In this document: one piece after another, positions 1 to 10,227 of the stretch
How the letters are laid out: every line of letters begins with the position of its first letter
Position numbering within the stretch: position 1 is the stretch's first letter
NCBI GenBank assembly: GCA_001557505.1
Contig: LSAX01000004.1
Location: 310,001 to 374,000, forward strand
DNA: 64,000 bases
Direction: 5' to 3'
From: Reticulascus tulasneorum
Lineage: Eukaryota > Ascomycota > Sordariomycetes > Glomerellales > Reticulascaceae
Made by a program: the position numbers and the translations under genes
Notes under the pieces: model-generated
What the model saw: the letters and a program-made list of their open reading frames with translations, nothing else
Database searches by the model: none
What the model was told of the DNA's origin: nothing

Positions 1-1
1 T

Positions 2-439
2 GCAGTAGACTTGCTAAAGGCATTCGGCGGGGGGAAATGGTGTCGCGGATCACATTACAAACTTGTCGGCGAGGCTGGGATAGAACGCCTTCAAGCTGAT
101 GGAGCCATTGATTTCCACGCAGAGCTTTTTGAAAGTGAGGATGTCTTGCGGGCAACATGCGAGGACTACGCGTCCGGGTCCGTGGCGGAATCGAAGGAGC
201 AAGAAGAGGATCAACTTGCGGGGAAGAAAATCGAAGTACCTGTGTTGGTGATGTTCTCGAAAGCGAAGTTGGGCAGCAGGATTGACGTCGGGGGTATATG
301 GAAAGACTGGATCAAGGAGGGAACGCGATATGAGGGAGTCGGTGTCGGGAACGGATACGGACATTATCTCCCAGAGGAGGCGCATGACATTGTTGGTGCC
401 AAGATTCTTTCATTCCTTGAAAGCCTTGGAGTCTCGTGA
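2..439 (+). CDS. Alpha/beta hydrolase, C-terminal part (partial at window edge)
   Basis: This is the 3' end of a gene that enters from the left edge; the frame is open from base 2 and ends at TGA 437-439. The visible 145 residues look like the cap-plus-C-terminal half of a soluble alpha/beta hydrolase of the haloacetate dehalogenase/epoxide hydrolase type. There is a beta-strand IEVPVLVMFSKAKLG where the family often says VPVLVLYS, then VGGIWKDW, then GYGHYLPEEAHD, whose His fits the catalytic histidine followed by the helix that closes the fold. The nucleophile elbow lies outside the window, so substrate and exact subfamily cannot be given. An acidic, lysine-rich insertion (SKEQEEDQLAGKK) sits just before the C-terminal strand. 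The assignment to the fold is fairly sure; any specific enzyme name would be a guess. Confidence 0.7.
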   Translation, partial: AVDLLKAFGGGKWCRGSHYKLVGEAGIERLQADGAIDFHAELFESEDVLRATCEDYASGSVAESKEQEEDQLAGKKIEVPVLVMFSKAKLGSRIDVGGIWKDWIKEGTRYEGVGVGNGYGHYLPEEAHDIVGAKILSFLESLGVS

Positions 440-1387
440 ACAAAGAGTCAGCTGTCAGGATCTAGATGGATGCGAGAACCGGGTCCAACAGAGTGGCCTT
501 CTGCTACCTTAAGACGCTAATTGTTCAGTGTTGGGTGACAAATAGTTGATGTGCTTTGATACGAGCGGGCTCTCCATAATCAAAAGTCCTTTTGAGTAGT
601 TGAAAACACTATCTGGCCACTGGATTAGTCTACCCTTTTGTCCGTTAACCGACCGTTGATATGTTCACAGCTGGTCGAGATTTCTTTCCATGGTTGATGC
701 TACCGGGTCTTGTTAGGATACTATTTCCATTCGTACCGGCATTGATGCAATACTTATAAGCCTAAATCGTTACAAAGGAATGTTATGGTGAAGCAATTTT
801 CAGTTGTTGGACGGTGGCTCGCTCATGATGTAGATCATCTACCTTGATTCCCTTTCTACGCATGGTCCTTTGGAGCAACAATATGTAGCACGATTCCTGT
901 GTGTCCAAGAATCTGTCATTATGCTTCGTATGAATCTTGCTATGGTCCGTGATACTGAGAGAGTTTGCAGCGAAATTTCCAAATCAATTGGAGTTCACGG
1001 CAGCTACGCACTGTTCGTGGCAGTAACTAGCACTTGCCGGGCTCTATCTTGTATTGGCAACACGATCGCTCCTACTTGTTTCGCAAGAAGTCTCGTTACA
1101 ATCTATTAGGTGCCGACTCAAGCAATTCAACCCACACTTGCCTGATCTGTGATCAGCTCGTTCCCTCTCCATTCAACTTGCACAAGTCTATCACAAGAAA
1201 AGACAAGGCCTTCCTTCTGTCTCGTTCATTTCCTTGCCGTTAAAATTACAACAAGAGTTCTCGTTCGCACATCACAACACGCCACAACTCTACTCTCGTA
1301 TCACAACCACTCTACAATAGTAGTTCGTTCTTGCCACACACATAACGATTACCCAGCGGTAACCATTCAACCCTCTACCAGAGTAAA
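440..1387. other. Intergenic region, no gene seen
   Basis: About 950 bp between the hydrolase stop and the secreted-protein gene. I see only short open frames without family resemblance. The last 150 bp (CAC/ACA-rich, few G) resemble a fungal 5' UTR leading into the ATG at 1388. Confidence 0.5.
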
Positions 1388-2603
1388 ATGGATATCCTAT
1401 ATCTTCTTCTCGTCTTCCTCCCGTTGTTCACTAACCACTCCCTTGCTTTGCCCAAGCATGATCTCGCCAAGCGCAACCCCTGCGACGGAATCGACGCCTC
1501 TCCTATTCTCTACCATGAGTACTGGGAGAAAGACTGTCCTGCTCCAAACAAGTTTTATCCAAATGGGGTATGCAAAGGTTGGGATAACGACTGGAACGAC
1601 TGTGTCGCCTTTTGTCAAGTCAGTAAGTGCCATTTGCCAGTCTCACTTTCCCACCAAAGCACATGGAAAGCCACGCGAACTCAGCTAACCTTTGATAATA
1701 GGAACGTATTTCGAATGGGCCCCTGAGGCTCCATTCCCCAGATCCGAGTGCCACTGGCCAGCTGAGTGCGAAATATCGGAGAGTGAATCCACTTCCGTCG
1801 GATGGTCCATGAGTGTCAGCCCCAAGATTGGAAAGGCTCTAAAGCTTGGCATCAGTGGCAGCTGGTCATCCAACTGGTCCGAAGCGCATGGTAGATCTTG
1901 GAAGATTTCCCCCGAGAGAGGTCAATGCGGGTACTTCACTTTCGTGGCTGTAAAAAAGGTCATTTGGTACGTTTGAGAACTCCAGTGAACAAGATGATAA
2001 CAGAACACTGACTAAATCCAACCCTGGAACAGTGGCACCTTGACCGAGGGGGAGAAGCATCTGCTCGGAGATATTGCTCGCTACTGCGACAACGAGAAGA
2101 ATTATGGGAATTACTGCGCTTCTCAAGTCTGGCTAGTCAACGGCAAACCTGATGGCACAGTGCTCTTCGTCCGCACCGACTGCGTAACGCGCGAACCCCT
2201 GGGACCGGAGTTTCAGGACCCTGTGTACAACCAACCTGGAGTCAAATTACCTCGAGGAAACCTAATCGCGATGATGGAAACCTGGGTGGAAAACACGTGC
2301 AAAGTTACTAAGCGTCTTCCGGAACAATGGATGATGGAGTTGCTCATACCCCATTACTTGGATCTTGAGATCAAAGGCAAGGGCTTCATGGACGGAAAGC
2401 TAGGAGAAAATGGAGAAAAGCTGCGCGAATTGCTCGAAGATTGCGGGGATATTATCAATAATTCTTGGAGTTTCAAGTGGGCGCCAGGCGACACCAACTA
2501 CCACTGGACGGCAAAGGCTGCGTTTAAGCCGAATGCTAAGAAGCGCTGTTTCGGGGAGGCCATCTGGGAGGTTGGAGGGTTGAACTTTGACGAGTGCATT
2601 TGA
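1388..2603 (+). CDS. Secreted cysteine-rich protein with Kex2-type propeptide, unknown family
   Basis: Three exons join in frame: 1388-1622, 1702-1966 and 2033-2603, giving 356 residues. Introns are GTAAGT..AATAG (79 nt) and GTACGT..AACAG (66 nt). The start is an ATG followed by a clear signal peptide (residues 1-20, ending NHSLA). A short segment then ends in the dibasic pair Lys28-Arg29, typical for Kex2 processing. The mature part is rich in Cys and Trp. Residues about 100-160 alternate polar Ser/Thr with hydrophobic positions (VGWSMSVSPKIGKALKL, then SWSSNWSEAHGRSW) and run into CGYFTFVAVKKVICG. That alternating pattern recalls the insertion region of beta-pore-forming proteins and a common fungal family of unknown secreted proteins, but this is only a pattern match. 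No enzyme motif is visible. Likely an apoplastic or extracellular protein; function unknown. Confidence 0.72.
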
Positions 2604-3337
2604 TCCAAAAGGTGTTCTACGCTTCGGAGGATTGAAAGCTAGGTGGATTCTGCTTTTTCCTGCATCTGAGATGCAGAGTTCATAGCTGGAAGCTGGATTA
2701 AAAAGCATACGAAAATCATACAAACTTTGATGTCATCTCATCACTGGTGAGTACAACCATGAGCCCTCATTTTCAAAGCCAAATCTGGCAAGTAGTTGAA
2801 CGCAAGTTATGGTAACGCACTACCCAACCTTCCATGTATTGTCTGTCTGAACCCGTAACATCCTTCTAGCCAGATGTTGAACATTGATACTCTACAAACA
2901 TTTGCAAAGTCAACACAGCGCGAGCTCAAATGCAGTTTGTCCCGTACAGTCATTGTTCATTCGCGGCGGTTGAATGTACTGCCCTTAGAGTAGTGCGACT
3001 TCTAGAAAGCTTCGCCGGTCTCCTGTTATTGACCAGAGGCTTGCTAGTTTTGGCCTCCCAGTGATGCCAATACCAGTTCCAAGCTCAGTCTGATAGAGTC
3101 ACGATAGGTACTATGGCTTTACACACACAATGCTCTAGCTAACTCGGATTCAAAGACGTTCTACGGCAAAGCCAGTGAACTTGGACGACATCGTTTTTAG
3201 AATAGAAATATGACTGTATTACTTTTGAGACACATGACCCTGTGCTTGTATTAAATTCTTCCGCAACAACCATTCTGTGTCCCCATCACTGTGTTCATAT
3301 CTCGGATAACTTAATTGTGCAACTCAAAGGATCGTGC
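2604..3337. other. Convergent intergenic region, no gene seen
   Basis: This 734 bp lies between two genes that point toward each other, so it should hold both 3' UTRs. It is AT-rich with no open frame of interest and no recognisable repeat. Confidence 0.5.
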
Positions 3338-4820
3338 TCATGCTCCGGTGATAACAAAGAGCTCCCCAGATGTATCACTAGTCATCCATAGCCGATTCTT
3401 GCTGTCAAAGGCAAGGCCCACTGGGCGGAAGCAACGGTTGGGGCACAAAGTATTGTCCGCATTTGACATGATGGTCTTTTCGGCCGTCTTGCTGTTTGCC
3501 GGTGCAACTGGCTGTCCATTGGCAAATTCTATCCGGCTCAGGCGATACCCATCCCCAGGTTGCCGGTTCCTACACAGAGCACAGATGTCAGTTGCACTCC
3601 ACAGTTTTCTTCACCAACATCTTCTGCGTAGCATAACTTACCAGCTGCCATGGAAGGAAATGAAGGCTGCGCTACCATCCGGCTTGAACTTCACATCGAG
3701 CGGCGCCGTATGTGCTGGGAACGTAAGTCGGGGTGCGATAAACTTGTCCACGCAGGCCTGATCCGTGTTGCCTTGCACAGTGCTGCTACCAATCATTTGG
3801 CTGCCCACATCTAACTTAGGGTGCCCTGTTACAGTGCTGGGTTCCCAAATAGCGTAGCAGTAGGGATATCCGTAGTTGGAGCCGTAATAAATCCCGTTCG
3901 TGTCGTTAAGAAGACCATGGTAGTTTAGTTCTTCGCCCGGGTTATCATTGTGGATGTCTCGGTCTTCCCTCTTCAAATCGTCGACGCTATTCTCAACGGA
4001 CCACTAGACACGTTCAACATTAGCATAAATACTCGGCAAGGTATATTGATCTCTCGAATCTTGTCCGCTGCGCAAGACTCACAATTCCGCCAGTAGTGGT
4101 GTCCTCGCCAACGCCAACACTGTTCCTAAGTCCCGCGCCAAGTATTTTGCCAGAGCTGTATGGAATTGCTGCCTCGGTAAGATTACTGAGGTCGAAGATC
4201 CGGATCTGACTTCTTCCCGTGGCCTCCACGGTCGTCCCATTATCGACGTTATCCTCAGAACCAACCGAAACAAGAAGCAGGTTGGGGTTGATCCTGGGAA
4301 TTAACAAGGTTCGCGTTTGATGGAATCCACCTTGTTTAGGGATTGTGATGATGTTCCTCGCTGTGCCAACGGTACCTGCTGCAGCGTCATACGGGAATGC
4401 GAACACCCCAACGGCGCTGGATGCGTAGAGAGTGGCGCCATCGGGAGAGACAGCAACGCCATGGTTGAGCTTAGCAGAGATTTTAGCAAATTCCATTATA
4501 TGTTTTGTGATTGCAAGGAAAAGACTGACCAGTCCATTCGGAATCAGCACTTTGGATGATGCCACGCAAACGTCCAAACCGTCAGCTTCGGTCAGCTTGA
4601 CATACCGAATGCCGGTACCTCCTTGTTCAGCGATCAACAAGTTGCCTAGAGTGTCGAAGGTAATATGTCTCGGCACCCGGAGTCCGTTTAACACGACTTT
4701 CGACTGGTATCCGGCCGCCAGTACTGGGTTGCCCGAGGCCGGGGTTAGATTTTGACACTGAGAAGCTACTCCTGGAAGGAAGATAGCAGCAGCAGCGACT
4801 AAACCAATCAATACTGTCAT
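3338..4820 (-). CDS. Secreted PQQ-dependent sugar dehydrogenase (AA12 / soluble GDH-L-sorbosone dehydrogenase fold)
   Basis: Four exons on the minus strand: 4530-4820, 4083-4469, 3642-4003 and 3338-3569, giving 423 residues. All three introns (60, 79 and 72 nt) are GT-AG and restore conserved stretches. The 60-nt one has no stop and keeps frame, so it is easily missed. The ATG at 4820 is chosen because a signal peptide follows at once (ends GVAS|Q). The rest is a six-bladed quinoprotein propeller: VPRHITFDTLGNLLIAEQ, LNHGVAVSPDGATLYASS, GLRNSVGV, GGIWSVENSVDD, NNNPGEE-like NDNPGEELNYHG, FPAHTAPLDVKF and FRPVGLAFDS are blade motifs of AA12 pyranose dehydrogenases and related sorbosone dehydrogenases. 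Such enzymes oxidise sugars outside the cell with PQQ and can pass electrons to lytic polysaccharide monooxygenases. No cytochrome b domain or CBM1 is attached, so it is a stand-alone catalytic module. Confidence 0.88.
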
Positions 4821-5933
4821 CCTGGAGATTTTAAACGGTGAGAAGAAGTAGCAGAAGGCGCAAATGAGCTGGTCAGAACAACGGGTGGAGTAGAGAAATA
4901 CGCCAGTAATTTTCAACTCGCACGTAGAAAGTGCTGAGGCTGCTGCTAAATGTACTGTTCGCGACACGACTGACGAGAAACTGAACCCCCCACATCATCA
5001 TCATCTTCGGGTGTTTGGAGCACATGAACTAAAGATCAGAGACAGAACCCCGCGTGTCGGCCGTCGCGATTGCAACGACCTGATGCCGCCGTACATGGTA
5101 AATCGCACTCTGCCGGTTCGCGAGCCTTGGCAATCGACGGGGCAATATTAACAATGCGCCGGTTTGGTAATATAGCTGCAGGTGCAATTCCTACGACGGT
5201 ATTCGGCTGAATGAGTGGGTCTTGCCCGATATCTGAGAAAGTGATTCTGGGGGCGATCTGCGCCGAGCACATGGTACAGACAAACTCGAATAGAGTAGTA
5301 ATGTTGATGCACTCGGGTATTGAAAGATCCCGAAATTTGGGCACTTTTGCAGTTTAGGGCATCTACAGGAGCTTTAGAATGGAAGATTATGAAGCACGAA
5401 GAACGATTAAGGGATCCTCGACAAAGACCTCCAGAGCGGATAAAGGAATTCGGAGATTAGGCGATGAAATACGGCTCCTTCAGACGGAAATACTGCATAC
5501 ATGGTGCTGATATTATCCGGCTTAAAAGTTATAATCTGCTTTACGGTCTCCCCGAGCTTCTTCACTTAAACAGGATGAACAAATAGTTGGGAGCCCTTGA
5601 TAGCCGCGGCCAAGATTTGGGGTATTCCGTGAATGGGTGATTGTATCAACTTGATACATAATTTAATGCCTGATCTTGAGCTGATCTAGCCTGGATGCAT
5701 ATACTTTGTGGCATCAAAGTTGTACCATATCATTCAGAACGTTTAAAGTCCCATAGGTTTGTCTCTGAAAGCAGATCCGTCAATTATGTTATAAATGTAA
5801 CCAAGCCTCCTAACGTCTGGAGGCAGAATGCCAGGGCACTCATACTACAATAAGTGTCAAAGTGCTTCTGCATCATCAAAATATGTGATTCTGGTCTGGG
5901 ACAGCTACATAAGCCAAATACACAGTCCAGTGC
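4821..5933. other. Intergenic region between AA12 and M20 genes
   Basis: About 1.1 kb that should hold the AA12 promoter and the 3' end of the M20 gene. A minus-strand open frame at 5036-5344 begins with GTG, not ATG, and shows no family, so I do not call it. Nothing else stands out. Confidence 0.45.
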
Positions 5934-7294
5934 CTACTCTAGCTCCTCATCCTTCGACAAAAAGTCTTGCCTTGCGCCAGCGGCGATCGCAGGATCTGTC
6001 AGCACACGGATTGCCAACATGGCCAGCCCCTTCGCGCAGTTAATTGCTGCTGCATGTGCTTCATCAGTTGCAGCAGCAGCCGTAAACTTCGGGTTGTGAA
6101 GCGCCACATCTGAAGATGTAGGAATTAGAAATGATCCATGGAAACTTGGGACTAGATGCGACACGTTTCCCATATCTGTCGATGCATTAAACGGCTTCAC
6201 CTGCTTCACGTGGATTCTCTCGCCAATGGCCGCCATATCTTCAGTGTAGACTTGACAGAGCGTGCCATTGGCCCTGAGATTCATATATGTAGGTGATCTG
6301 GAAACAGTGTTAGCATCAGAGGTGGCGATCCAAATATTACCTCAACTCACACGATGTAGTTGAGAGTACAGCCGGTGGCTGCAGCACCCGCTTCGAAGCA
6401 TGCTTTAACTCTTGTCAGTAGAATATCGCAGCGCTCGATGGTTGGGCTTCGTATGTTCCAATTCATGCGCGTATAATCGGTGATGACATTGGGCACCGTG
6501 CCGCCAACTTCAAACACCCCATGAATTCTTTCGTCAGGGCGAATCTGTTGCCTCAATAATGCGATATTATTGTACGCTGCCACGGCCGCATCTAGTGCAT
6601 TCAGTCCATTCCACGGCTCGCCTGCAGCATGGGCAGTCTTCCCACGAAACTCCACTCTCAGTTTGTGGCTCGAGATCAGAGTAAAGCCCGCAGTTCCTGA
6701 GTAGCCATCCTGCCCACTGCCCTGAGGTCCTGCCATAGGATGTGCCATGATAGCTGCTGCGACATCTTCGGGTGGATTGAAGGCCCCCGCGTCAATAAGC
6801 TTTGCCTTGCCGCCAGCACCTTCTTCTGCGGGTGTCCCAAGAATTCGAAGACGGCCCGCGATTCCCAGCGTTGTCAAGGCACGTGCGGCACCGAGGAATG
6901 CCCCGAGAGAAGATGTTGCGATCAGATTATGCCCGCAAGCATGACCAATATCGGGAAGCGCATCATATTCTGCGCAGATTATCACAAGTGGACCGCCTGA
7001 CCCAATCTCAGCTTCAAAGCTTGTCTCCAAGCCATATGTATGACGCCGAACTGTGAAGCCGTGGTGCTCCAGGAAGTCGGTCAAAGTTTTGTGGGCAAAA
7101 ACCTCGTTATACGCTGTCTCGGGATTGGCATGTATGGATTTGTTGACCTCATGCAGTTCGGAAGATAGGTCGACCAGAGTTTCGTTGATAATACTGCGGG
7201 CGTGCGCATTGTTCAAAGGAACAGGTGCAGTGCCACCAGAGCTCTTCCCATCGGTTGCAGCGCCTCCCGACCCTGTGCCTGGTTCAATGGCCAT
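5934..7294 (-). CDS. Peptidase M20 family amidohydrolase (PM20D2-like)
   Basis: Two exons, 6351-7294 and 5934-6297, joined across a 53-nt GTGAGT..TTCCAG intron, give 435 residues. This is an M20 metallo-amidohydrolase. Metal-site motifs are EYDALPDIGHACGHN (Asp111, Cys120, His122), GTPAEEGAGGK (Glu157, Glu158), AHP (His185) and a late FNASTDMGNVSHLVPSFHG segment. The dimerisation/lid region is at GKTAHAAGEPWNGLNALDA. The STDMGNVS block and Ala/Gly-rich N terminus match the PM20D2/'amidohydrolase' branch, which hydrolyses N-acyl amino acids or odd dipeptides, rather than carboxypeptidase. No signal peptide is visible, so it is probably cytosolic. The gene is divergent from a Zn2Cys6 regulator, 613 bp apart, a common arrangement for a pathway-specific regulator and its target. 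Substrate is not predictable from sequence alone. Confidence 0.9.
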
Positions 7295-7907
7295 GTTTGT
7301 GGAGGTATATCTTTGCTAGGCAGGTATGCAGTGACAGAGTGACTTGTTCGTGTTGTTGGTGAATTTGTGACTGAACAAGTCCTGTTCAAGTAATGGGCTC
7401 GCCTGCTCCTTTATAAGAGGACGACGTCGAGATGCACAGATGGCAAGTAGCAATCGCAACAGTAGTGGGTCAGATAAGGAATGGATCTGTGGAGTTGCTA
7501 CGGCATCAGCTGGTTGGTTGACAAGATGTGTGTTGGGCACCGATAGCCGATGGTCGGCTATCCGGGCGGCGATAAGAGGGTGGATATGTTTTCAAATGTC
7601 TACTTCTCATCATTAAAAACTGCAAGCCTTGTGGGAATCAGCCTTGTTCTTATGCGCTATTGGGATAGTCTTTTTTCCATTTCACCTCTGACGTGTACGA
7701 GTCCGGTGCTCCCATCGGCTAGCTATGTATCATCAACATCATTGCTTGTCTTACCCAGTTGCTGGCCCGGGATGAGGCATTATCGACTACCCACATTTCC
7801 AGTTCCACACGTCGTATCGACCTTATATCAAGTTTACCTGGCCAAATATCGCAGTCAGACTTGATTCGGACTCGTTGTAAGTAGTGATAGGTACATCACG
7901 GTTATAA
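7295..7907. promoter_or_regulatory. Divergent promoter between M20 amidohydrolase and Zn2Cys6 regulator
   Basis: A 613-bp bidirectional intergenic region. For the minus-strand M20 gene there is a good TATA element, TATAAAGG, read on the minus strand at about 7408-7415, some 115 bp before its ATG. On the other side the sequence just before the regulator ATG is TTATAAATGG, too close to be its TATA box. No clear CGG inverted repeat was found by eye. Confidence 0.45.
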
Positions 7908-9605
7908 ATGGACATGGAGCGGACACAGATTGGTCGACAGCCTCAGCAAAGGCTTGAAGGTCCCAGCGGATCTCGTTCGAGAAGAGGCTGTTGGACGTGC
8001 CGGTCTAAGAAGGTCAAGTGTGACGAGCAGAAGCCGCAGTGCCGTAGATGCATACGACTTACGCTGTTTTGCGATTATGCCCCCAAAACAAAGAACCCAG
8101 AACCCGAGCTCGGCAATGTTCTTGGCCGTGGAGCGGCCCATCACGCCTATTCAGCTTCTATTTTAAACGGGAGATATCGCGGAGGATATAATTCTTTAAC
8201 CTTGTTTGCCCCGGATGCGCCTGCAACAGGAGCCTGTTCACTGAACTTGACGGCAACTGATCATGAGCTCATCCGCTACTTTCGGACGTCCTTCGCAAAG
8301 CTACATCACACCAAGAACCCGGACTACTCTGTCTTCTCTATCATGTTCAACGTTGCTCAGTATGACCCAACTGTTATGCATATGATTCTTGCGATCGGCG
8401 GGAAGGAGCTAGAGTTTCGTCGCACAAGAGATGATGCCAATTGCGGGCCAACATCGCCACTACAACATTATTCGAGAGCGCTCACAATGATGTCAGATAC
8501 AATCGGTGAGGGACACGATACTCGATCCGACCTAGATTCCATCACTGCCGCGCTTTACCTCATGATACTGTATGAACAAAAGTTCGGGGATGAAACTTGC
8601 GCAGGGCTGTCGAAGCACCTGACTGGAGCGGCCATGATCCTCAAGTACAGGTGCAAGATTCTCCTTCAGCTCTCGTCTTCATGCTCTGTCAACCGACTAA
8701 AAAAGACTGCCCTGGTCCGGAGACAACACTACGGCGATAGCGGCAAGCAACTGTCTTTGTTTTCAGCGCGACTACTTGTCTGGATAGCCCTGAACGATGC
8801 TGCAGCCTCCTCATATGGGATAGGTGGGCAACTCTCTGCAACGTTGTACAAACTCATGTGCCAGACGAACTCCGAGGATGGAATGCTTGCATTTGAACCT
8901 GTGGAGAGTTTCGATTTGCTTCATAGATACTCTAATCCGCTCTATCGAATCATGTGGGGAGATGCTTACCCGCAAGCCGAACTTATGGACGACGTCGAAA
9001 ACCGAAACGTCTTTGCCCTACTCGGGGCATGTGGCCAACTGCGATTCATGATTGCCCAGCTTGCCAAGCTCTTTGTCACAAATCCCGAAGAGGCGAATTT
9101 GCGTGCTCTCAGTATCGACCACGCTATTAAAAAGGTTGGAAACACATATATGGAGCTAATAGAAGTCGCCGCCGAACTCTCGATTAAAACGGACAACGGC
9201 CACCGTCTGGTTGCCAATATCCGTACCATAGTGCCTCATTATCATGCTGTAGTATTGGACTTTCTGCGGCTCACTCACTTTAACGATGTGCCACCGCTAT
9301 CCAGCCGCCAGAGGAATGCTCTACGGTCAATAATGGATCTCGCGTTCCAGGCTTTCAAGCACGGTGGTACGGAGGCAATGACACAAGTTTCGTGGCCATT
9401 ATTTATCGTGGCGCTGGAGACGGACAACCGTAAGCATCTTAAGTGGGTGCTTGGACAATTCCACAATATGAGTTCCTTCGGCAGAAATTTTGAGCGTGCA
9501 AATGCTTTCCTGATGGAAACTGTTGAGACGCAAAAGATTTCTGGCGCGCGAATTGATGTGAGAGAGCGATTCCGATCTGGTGGTGTGGGCTTATTTGTTA
9601 TCTGA
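7908..9605 (+). CDS. Zn2Cys6 fungal transcription factor
   Basis: A single-exon gene for 565 residues with ATG at 7908. The N terminus has a binuclear zinc cluster: Cys28, Cys31, Cys38, Cys45, Cys48 and Cys55 in C-x2-C-x6-C-x6-C-x2-C-x6-C spacing, preceded by basic GSRSRRG and followed by a Lys/Pro linker. The rest matches the long alpha-helical 'fungal-specific transcription factor' regulatory half: a central LSLFSARLLVWIALNDAAAS block and AFKHGGTEAMTQVSWPLFIVALET near the C terminus are typical of the acriflavine-sensitivity/PRO1-like group. It should bind DNA in the nucleus as a dimer on CGG elements. Divergent placement next to the M20 amidohydrolase suggests it may control that gene. The predicted C terminus (RSGGVGLFVI) is shorter than in some relatives. 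Confidence 0.92.
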   Translation: MDMERTQIGRQPQQRLEGPSGSRSRRGCWTCRSKKVKCDEQKPQCRRCIRLTLFCDYAPKTKNPEPELGNVLGRGAAHHAYSASILNGRYRGGYNSLTLFAPDAPATGACSLNLTATDHELIRYFRTSFAKLHHTKNPDYSVFSIMFNVAQYDPTVMHMILAIGGKELEFRRTRDDANCGPTSPLQHYSRALTMMSDTIGEGHDTRSDLDSITAALYLMILYEQKFGDETCAGLSKHLTGAAMILKYRCKILLQLSSSCSVNRLKKTALVRRQHYGDSGKQLSLFSARLLVWIALNDAAASSYGIGGQLSATLYKLMCQTNSEDGMLAFEPVESFDLLHRYSNPLYRIMWGDAYPQAELMDDVENRNVFALLGACGQLRFMIAQLAKLFVTNPEEANLRALSIDHAIKKVGNTYMELIEVAAELSIKTDNGHRLVANIRTIVPHYHAVVLDFLRLTHFNDVPPLSSRQRNALRSIMDLAFQAFKHGGTEAMTQVSWPLFIVALETDNRKHLKWVLGQFHNMSSFGRNFERANAFLMETVETQKISGARIDVRERFRSGGVGLFVI

Positions 9606-10227
9606 AAAGCTTCATTGGAAACTAGACAATATGCAATATCTAGGGAACTCCAAAATAATCTTGAGGCAACCATCTGTAAGAAAGGATCGCAATTGGCATG
9701 GGATACTTGCCTGCAATTTCCACCAAACTGGCCAAAGTTGAAGTTTTAACTACTATACACGTACATGTTTGAACGAGCACCTTCTTTGCAGCCATACGCT
9801 TACCTGCGGGCTGGGGGGTCTTGTTTGGTTATAATCAGGTATAATCGAATACTAGAAAGGGTCGTTCTCAGATTGAAATGCAGTTGTTTTTATTTAGCCC
9901 TAGCATCAGTTACTTGGCATGTAAATGCGTAGAGGCTACTCTCTTATGTCATTCACAAAAGACGTTAGAAGCAATGGTGGTCTAGGAAGACAGAATGTGC
10001 ATTGTTGATTATCTTAGTACAGTGTGCACTTATTAGTTTCCAACTACCTCCTTGTGTACGTATCCTTAAAATGTCCTTCAAAATCCATTTACTAATCACA
10101 AAATCGAACTGTAAGTCTGGTGGGTTCCAATGTGCTGCTGTCCATGGCTGGCCAGCTCGTGTCAAATCTTATCGAGAGTCACTCGGGCCTAAGTCCGATG
10201 CGAACAATTCCTTTGAGAGCTGTTCGT
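9606..10227. other. Convergent intergenic region, no gene seen
   Basis: 622 bp between the 3' ends of the regulator and the hydrophobin gene. Short open frames only; it most likely holds both 3' UTRs. Confidence 0.45.

Noticed and set aside
5036..5344. Minus-strand open frame of 102 codons with several Cys
   Set aside because: Starts with GTG rather than ATG, has no domain, and lies in an expected promoter region.
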